This document shows positions 62,101 to 64,000 of a stretch of DNA of 64,000 bases, in pieces; the stretch's first letter is position 1, and every line of letters starts with the position of its first letter. The notes beneath the pieces are model-generated. The model ran no database searches. It saw only the letters and a program-made list of their open reading frames with translations, and was not told the DNA's origin. The translations under genes and the position numbers were made by a program. Location: contig JAXRKP010000867.1 of the NCBI GenBank assembly GCA_037039925.1, positions 100,001 to 164,000 on the forward strand, in the 5' to 3' direction. This stretch comes from Doris montereyensis. Its lineage: Eukaryota > Mollusca > Gastropoda > Nudibranchia > Dorididae.

Positions 62101-63419
62101 TAAGTGATGAGGTAAGAAATTTCTTTGTTTTTCTATCAATTGATGTTTTATTGGTAGGAGAAAAGAACAAAGTCTTGATCCTTTGAAAGAGGAAAATAGG
62201 AACGTTAAAGCAAAACATGAAACTTGCTGGGAGGGAAGCAGCTTTTCAAATTCGTCATCTTAAGTGAGAAATATAACTGCAGCACTGACCTGTGTTTAGA
62301 GTTATCCAATTTTGAATGATTTAGCCATTTGTCATATCAATGCTGGCATTGATTTAAATGGCATTCAAGTTAGATGAAACTGAAGTAATTCTCAAAAAAG
62401 AATAGTATTGTCTTATTGTTTTGTTTTCATCCTTTTTTATTTATGCAGACTTATGTTAAAGATTGGTGGGGGTCTTACATAATTGTATTTAAGATTCTTA
62501 GACCCTGTTCATTGGTTCAAGTATATACTTTATTACCTGTTTTTGTGTTTATGGTGTAGCATGTCCAAAGATGTTGATAGCAGCTATGACAATGAAGTAA
62601 AAAAAATCATGTTTTAAATTATAATTCCACCAGAAACCCATTAAGAGGGGCAATGAGGAAATTGCATCAGCCCCAGTCCTGCAGCTGACCTCTGCAAACA
62701 TTGAACGCACCGGCCTGTTTTTGATGGATACTGGCGATGCCATGATTATCCTTGTTGGCAGTGCCATTGGTGACCAGATGTGTCAGGAGGTGTTTGAACA
62801 GCCAAATTTTATGTCCATACCGGACGGAATGGTGAGGCTTTGTCTTGTGGAAAGTTTTACTGTTTGTGTCACCTGTGGGCATTTAGTGATAAACAACAAT
62901 AAGCGAAAACTCCACCCAAGCAAGACAGAACAAACATGTGACATTGAGGGCATAACCCTTCGACAGACAACAAATGAGGAATATCTACACACTTATACTG
63001 GCGTCATACAATGTGTTGTCAGAAAGAAAAAGAAAAATATGTTTGTCTAGCTTCCTTGGTACGATTTTTCCTCTTCTAACAGTTTCAAACTTATGTTGGT
63101 AAAAGTTTATTTTTTAAACAAAAACTCTTACGTGTTTTATGATAGTCTGATTTTATATCTTGACATCGTGTTTTATTGTTGACTAAATGTACACAAATCA
63201 AAGTCAAGAATTTCATAAAGTATATGCCTCAATTTTTATCAAATGTTTTACATTTTTCATGCTTACGTCTTTTTCTCTCTTTCTTTCCTATTTTGCCTCA
63301 ATGTGACGTATATAGATGGATTTACCAGAACTAGAAAATCAAGCCTCAGACAGGATCAGAAGTTTTGTGAACTATCTGATTGATACTCGCCCCAATGGTG
63401 TTACTTTCACAATTGTCAG
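41296..63419 (+). CDS. Sec24AB: Sec24 (A/B type), COPII coat cargo-selection subunit; 3' end beyond window
   Basis: Sec24 pairs with Sec23 in the inner COPII coat at ER exit sites and binds cargo sorting signals. Twenty-two coding exons, about 3.57 kb, give ~1190 residues; the terminal ~35-40 residues should lie beyond 64000. Order: Pro/Gln/Ser/Gly-rich N-terminus (exons 1-6); SVNLLNERN and FRCTLNAIPNT lead-in (7-8); zinc finger with CRSC and CNLC (exon 9); trunk domain from IEFIAPSEYM through AVYLFLLDVS and ATDFYK to SCISKYSGGCIYHYP (10-16); beta-sandwich with IHTFHGNFF and DLLSLPNINPDAGF, then LLYTSSKGERRIRVHTLC (17-18); helical domain (18-20); gelsolin-like repeat with TGLFLMDTGDAMIILVG (21-22). 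Similarity is to Sec24A/B, not Sec24C/D. Splice phases agree at nearly every junction. About 14 frame breaks, no nonsense substitutions, suggest sequence error. Phase mismatches remain between exons 2/3 and 18/19. Confidence 0.93.
41315..43169. other. Sec24 intron 1, CTAGATCT-rich at its 5' end
   Basis: 1.86 kb. Between 41390 and 41710 there is a dense patch of AGATCTAGATCTAG-type palindromic hexamers (TCTAGA, AGATCT). The rest holds no recognisable element. Confidence 0.6.
43170..43709 (+). CDS. Sec24AB: Sec24 exon 2 (Pro/Gln-rich N-terminal region)
   Basis: Acceptor TTCTTCTCAG, donor GA|GTAAGT. It reads GPNKPQGMFPPPPQGQLPVN onward and breaks near GGG 43529-43531, where one base appears to be missing. 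The new frame continues SPVNQPSQPQVPQ to AFPPKYDTE. Composition is unchanged across the break. The end phase does not match exon 3, so another small error or an unseen mini-exon is possible. Confidence 0.88.
43710..45865. other. Sec24 intron 2 with repeat D and LINE fragments
   Basis: 2.16 kb. A repeat D fragment lies at about 44105-44195 (AGGAAACAGCAAGATGAGAG, GTAGGATCTACCAGCAG) and an RTE-type LINE fragment at 45296-45500. The remainder is unremarkable. Confidence 0.6.
45296..45500 (-). mobile_element. RTE-type LINE C-terminal fragment in intron 2
   Basis: The minus strand reads a degenerate RPTKRCTERQPRNG-like segment, GRPPTRWHDDIKN and GICRGLHPAVNERCPII. 'GRPPTRWxDDI' near the C-terminus is typical of RTE/BovB-like LINEs. 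It is a different subfamily from the LINE at 13631, whose equivalent is GKRPKGRPRRK. Confidence 0.7.
45866..45970 (+). CDS. Sec24AB: Sec24 exon 3
   Basis: Acceptor GGGAATGCAG, donor TCAG|GTAACT. It reads GRPNELPVPFHGQGQYSHQV, then NPLMQKTPTQTPGNSG, all open. It ends in phase 1, matching exon 4. Confidence 0.8.
45971..47419. other. Sec24 intron 3 with G-run and (CT)n
   Basis: 1.45 kb. A G-run occurs at about 46335-46346 and a (CT)n/C-run at 47083-47123. No transposon was recognised. Confidence 0.55.
47420..47509 (+). CDS. Sec24AB: Sec24 exon 4
   Basis: Acceptor GAATTCAG, donor CAAG|GTGGGA. It reads EPPSQKSSRWASPVSGTAID, then ALEGQFSPEQ. 90 bp, phase 1 to phase 1, intact. Confidence 0.8.
47715..48177 (+). 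CDS. Sec24AB: Sec24 exon 5
   Basis: Acceptor TGATTGCAG, donor GGAATG|GTAGGT. It reads VPQGVPMPGFGSPSASSNVP up to SGFTSGP. It breaks at the C6 run 47881-47886, where one C appears missing, and continues PPKPGMPLLPPQTSQATQQF to SYSYPGGM. With that base the exon closes in phase 0. Confidence 0.88.
48178..48923. other. Sec24 intron 5, A-rich
   Basis: 0.75 kb, strongly A-rich with AAAG/AAAC runs between 48350 and 48560. No element was recognised. Confidence 0.5.
48924..49159 (+). CDS. Sec24AB: Sec24 exon 6
   Basis: Acceptor TTGCCGACAG, donor ATTCAG|GTGGGC. It reads PPPSGQRPPLPGQMMPGQLP to YQPGQVP. It breaks at CCC 49071-49073 (one base short) and continues QPRPAVPGMGTYPNSVGGVM, QGFNQMGIQ. Restored length is 79 codons, phase 0. 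Confidence 0.88.
49678..49792 (+). CDS. Sec24AB: Sec24 exon 7
   Basis: Acceptor TTTTACTAG, donor GA|GTAAGT. It reads DSQRSVNLLNERNLIPPEGL, ETPKPVFAHDHKK and, after an A shortage in AAAAA (49771-49775), VNCSPD across the junction. It corresponds to the conserved VNLL.ERN..P block of Sec24A/B. Confidence 0.9.
50044..50145 (+). CDS. Sec24AB: Sec24 exon 8
   Basis: Acceptor GTATTTTCAG, donor TTATCG|GTTTGT. It reads VFRCTLNAIPNTSALLNKAR, LP and, after a T shortage at 50110-50111, LGVLIHPFRDLS. It corresponds to FRCTL..IP.T..LLNKA.LPLG..IHPF.DL in the family. Confidence 0.92.
50146..51676. other. Sec24 intron 8, nothing recognised
   Basis: 1.53 kb. It has a C/CT-rich stretch at 51014-51058 and no recognisable element. 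Confidence 0.5.
51677..51802 (+). CDS. Sec24AB: Sec24 exon 9 (zinc finger)
   Basis: Acceptor TATCCTCAG, donor GAAC|GTGAGT. It reads QLPVIQSSVIV, then (two bases short near 51710) CRSCRTYINPFVVFVD, then (one extra T near 51758) RWKCNLCFRVNE. The two Cys pairs CRSC and CNLC form the Sec23/Sec24 zinc finger and are intact. Confidence 0.92.
51905..52040 (-). repeat. Dispersed repeat D copy in Sec24 intron 9
   Basis: GGTAGGTCCTACTTCTCCTT, CACTTATCTTTTATCTTGCT and CCTCTTAATTCACCCTGAGA, then ACCACAATGGTGGACGAGGT, are the reverse complement of the repeat in the 24-26 kb cluster. This is its best-preserved copy. Confidence 0.75.
52500..52609 (+). CDS. Sec24AB: Sec24 exon 10
   Basis: Acceptor ATTCATCAG, donor ATACATG|GTAGGT. 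It reads LPDEVFA, then (two bases short near 52520) DPVSKTYGD, then (a C short at 52547-52548) QRRPEIKSATIEFIAPSEYM. This is the entry into the trunk domain. Confidence 0.92.
52908..52974 (+). CDS. Sec24AB: Sec24 exon 11
   Basis: Acceptor TGATATTTCAG, donor ACAG|GTAAAC. It reads LRPPQPAVYLFLLDVSFNAV, ETG and is intact. It forms the first core strand of the vWA-like trunk. Confidence 0.95.
53049..53375 (+). mobile_element. tRNA-derived SINE (family C), copy 2, in Sec24 intron 11
   Basis: The head GGGGACTCGGTAGTCCAGAG and GTAGGTTTGAATCCGATTCC (B box) is followed by AATCTACTCCCGCCAAGTCC, CATCGGAGACGGACGATAAA and GCTGTTTACAGGGCAGTCAG. It ends with an AAATC repeat tail at 53355-53370. It matches 18990-19310 in reverse orientation. 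Confidence 0.85.
53456..53885. repeat. 17-bp tandem repeat in Sec24 intron 11
   Basis: About 25 units of CTCTCATCTCTTCCTTG with variants (CATCACTTCC, TTCCTAG, GATCTCATC), plus a larger ~45-bp duplication near 53505-53580. It is pyrimidine-rich on the plus strand. Confidence 0.9.
53925..54005 (-). repeat. Dispersed repeat D fragment in Sec24 intron 11
   Basis: TATCTTTCATCTTGCAGTTT, then CTCTTAATTAACCCTGAGAT and TACGGTGGTAAATTCCAAT, lies just upstream of exon 12, matching the middle of repeat D in reverse orientation. Confidence 0.65.
54048..54211 (+). CDS. Sec24AB: Sec24 exon 12
   Basis: Acceptor CACCATGCAG, donor GAAG|GTTGGT. It reads GYISQFSQILLDELDKLP, then (one G short near 54101) GDARTSVGFICYDSALYYFN, LANGLSQPQMLCVPDLED. 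It corresponds to the TRT.IGF.TFDS..HFY.L...LSQPQML block. Confidence 0.93.
54212..54869. other. Sec24 intron 12
   Basis: 0.66 kb with a long G-run (54468-54487) and a C-run near 54627. No element was recognised. Confidence 0.5.
54870..55026 (+). CDS. Sec24AB: Sec24 exon 13
   Basis: Acceptor ATCGTTGCAG, donor TTATG|GTTAGT. It reads DTFLPCPDNLLVNLRESKEL, ISDLLEQLPTLFQNNLETGS and ALGAASKLLTS. A T shortage at 55022-55023 is inferred so that it joins exon 14 in phase 0. The ALG..A segment is about four residues shorter than remembered family members, a possible in-frame deletion. Confidence 0.92.
55540..56105 (+). repeat. Dispersed repeat E, copy 2, in Sec24 intron 13
   Basis: It shares TTAAAAACGCCAGATGATTG, GTGACAAACCAGTGATCCAA, TGGGACAAAGGCTGTGCTGT, TTATTACATTACAATGGATA and a series of GGGCATTTAG motifs with 35536-36060. 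It ends ~45 bp upstream of exon 14. Confidence 0.82.
56150..56245 (+). CDS. Sec24AB: Sec24 exon 14
   Basis: Acceptor TTTAATTTCAG, donor GAAAG|GTACAA. It reads GSTGGRVTVMQTCLPTVGPG, SLQNRDTGNSGK. 96 bp, intact. It corresponds to SPTGGR..VFQT.LP..G.G.L..R. Confidence 0.95.
56575..56885 (+). mobile_element. CR1/L2-like LINE 3' end in Sec24 intron 14
   Basis: It reads VTNLWNSLNQDVISPRNHNI, then FKEHMNFSMDKN, resembling the R(V)xxLWNxLP..VV....FK..LD C-terminus of CR1/L2-like LINEs. It is followed by CCGCCTTAGAGCATTTAGAT and GTATAAATACATTATTA, a terminal tail motif. Confidence 0.72.
57308..57430 (+). CDS. Sec24AB: Sec24 exon 15
   Basis: Acceptor GTCATCTCCAG, donor ACTTT|GTAAGT. It reads NVVNIGPATDFYKS, then (one base short near 57352) ALDCSAQQIAVDLFMLNGQF, ADIATLS across the junction. 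It corresponds to ATDFYKKLALDCSGQQ.AVDLFLL..QY.D.A.L. Confidence 0.93.
58183..58341 (+). CDS. Sec24AB: Sec24 exon 16
   Basis: Acceptor TTCCCAAACAG, donor AAGAG|GTAAGG. It reads SCISKYSGGCIYHYPSFHSV, RSPGLGEKFDTDFRRYITRK, IGFESVMRIRCTRG. Intact. Confidence 0.96.
58860..59032 (+). CDS. Sec24AB: Sec24 exon 17 (beta-sandwich)
   Basis: Acceptor GAATCCAG, donor AAAG|GTTGGT. It reads GLSIHTFHGNFF, then (one T short in T7, 58889-58895) CSTDLLSLPNINPDAGFGMQ, ISIEDNLTECTSVSFQAALL, YTSSKG. Confidence 0.95.
59424..59534 (+). CDS. Sec24AB: Sec24 exon 18
   Basis: Acceptor ACTTTAG, donor ATGG|GTAAGT. It reads GERRIRVHTLCVPVTNQINE, VFCNADQQAVIALLAKM. Intact. It ends the beta-sandwich and starts the helical domain. 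Confidence 0.96.
59535..60885. other. Sec24 intron 18
   Basis: 1.35 kb. It is mostly unremarkable. A ~39-codon open stretch at about 60076-60196 has non-random-looking sequence but no recognised homology. Confidence 0.5.
60886..61060 (+). CDS. Sec24AB: Sec24 exon 19 (helical domain)
   Basis: Acceptor CTAACTGTTTAG, donor AAAAGT|GTAAGT. It reads VDRSLNSSLSDARD, then (two bases short near 60928) LINASLDALMAYGQQIPASQ, RAGSLIAPHSLRLMPMLILA, MLKS. The start phase does not match exon 18, so bases are probably also missing at the exon's 5' edge. Confidence 0.92.
61061..61973. other. Sec24 intron 19, nothing recognised
   Basis: 0.91 kb of AT-rich sequence without a recognisable element. Confidence 0.5.
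61974..62111 (+). CDS. Sec24AB: Sec24 exon 20
   Basis: Acceptor CCGTTTCACAG, donor GATGAG|GTAAGA. It reads ISFGLSASTKLDSRVFAMQQ, MKVMPVTSLIQSVYPHLYPL, HKLSDE. Intact, phase 0 to 0. Confidence 0.95.
62634..62831 (+). CDS. Sec24AB: Sec24 exon 21 (gelsolin-like domain)
   Basis: Acceptor ATTCCACCAG, donor GGAATG|GTGAGG. It reads KPIKRGNEEIASAPVLQLTS, ANIERTGLFLMDTGDAMIIL, VGSAIGDQMCQEVFEQPNFM, SIPDGM. Intact. Confidence 0.95.
63316..63419 (+). CDS. Sec24AB: Sec24 exon 22
   Basis: Acceptor CGTATATAG, donor GTCAG|GTAAAT. It reads MDLPELENQASDRIRSFVNY, LIDTRPNGVTFTIVR. Intact, ends in phase 2. The family's terminal block with the conserved YYEFL.H motif should follow beyond the window. Confidence 0.95.
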
Positions 63420-64000
63420 GTAAATATGTACATGATGACTAAAACTCCTGAATATCTCAAATGTGGAAAGAAATCATCACAATAATGGATTTTAATTTAA
63501 AAAAAAAGAAGTAATTGTTTTAGCTTCATAATCTCTTTTGAGAGACGGCTTATAATACCTGAAAAACTAAACTGAGGAGAATTTTTAAGTGAAGGAATTG
63601 CTTGACATAAACCGAAGCAGGAAGCAGTTTACTTTATCCTTTTTTCTGTTTTTGATGTCATTTTTGAAAAAATTTTTAGTAAGTTCAGTAGACACGTAAT
63701 AATGAATTCACCTATGAAAGGGGCAAAAGTGATCCTTGATTTGGTTCTTAACTCGTGTGGAGCTACCCATTTCATTACACACTGTGTATTCGCGATTCAA
63801 TCTGCCTCGACGATTCTTACGTCTTTTTGTTACCATAATTAATGACGTTAAACATGAATTATAACTACTCTCCTGGTCACACTGTTAAGGCCAAGTACTA
63901 AATGTCAAGGCAGCTCGAGGAACATCTTTCATTCCATGTACTTCGATTACTGTTTCAAGTACCAACGGATTGCCATCGCTAACAATCATATATTTTTGTC
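63420..64000. other. Sec24 intron 22 (continues past the window)
   Basis: No further exon was recognised up to the right edge, and no element was recognised. Confidence 0.55.

Noticed and set aside
62721..63050. A 109-codon open frame overlapping Sec24 exon 21 and its intron
   Set aside because: Its first part is in the exon 21 reading frame and it then runs through the donor into the intron. It is not a separate gene.

Overview
The window is animal nuclear DNA. It has spliced genes with GT..AG introns, tRNA-derived SINEs, non-LTR retrotransposons and many simple repeats, and nothing prokaryotic or viral was seen. The protein similarities recalled, the RTE-like LINEs and the CTAGATCT-rich repeats suggest a lophotrochozoan, most likely a mollusc. 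That placement is inference, not proof.

Two genes can be reconstructed. (1) Sec24, the cargo-selecting subunit of the COPII coat (Sec24A/B type), lies on the + strand from about 41.3 kb to beyond the right edge. It has a promoter-like region, a tiny first coding exon (41296-41314) and 21 further exons to 63419; the last exon or exons lie outside the window. (2) A protein with a trypsin-like protease domain lies on the - strand (30503-27378). It has a Ser-rich N-terminal half with a duplicated ~50-residue segment, and a C-terminal domain with a complete His/Asp/Ser triad. I know this architecture only as uncharacterised invertebrate proteins.

Layout: 0-12.8 kb is gene-poor and full of tandem repeats (a 186-bp duplication, a 32-bp array, a 2-kb satellite of 12-bp units, GA, ACAT and TA arrays). 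13-26 kb is a transposon graveyard: two near-complete RTE-like LINEs in opposite orientation (13.6-17.0 kb and 21.4-24.0 kb) that share a 5' UTR of about three tandem ~68-bp monomers, several tRNA-derived SINEs, and a cluster of an unnamed dispersed repeat. 27.4-30.5 kb is the protease gene. 31-41 kb is mostly repeats and unannotated sequence. 41-64 kb is Sec24, whose introns carry further LINE, SINE and dispersed-repeat copies.

About eighteen reading-frame breaks occur in the exons of the two genes. Nearly all are single-base shortages, many in short homopolymers, and none is a nonsense substitution. Splice sites and domains are otherwise conserved. The simplest reading is uncorrected consensus errors in a long-read assembly, not pseudogenes. 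Exon-based gene models should allow for this.
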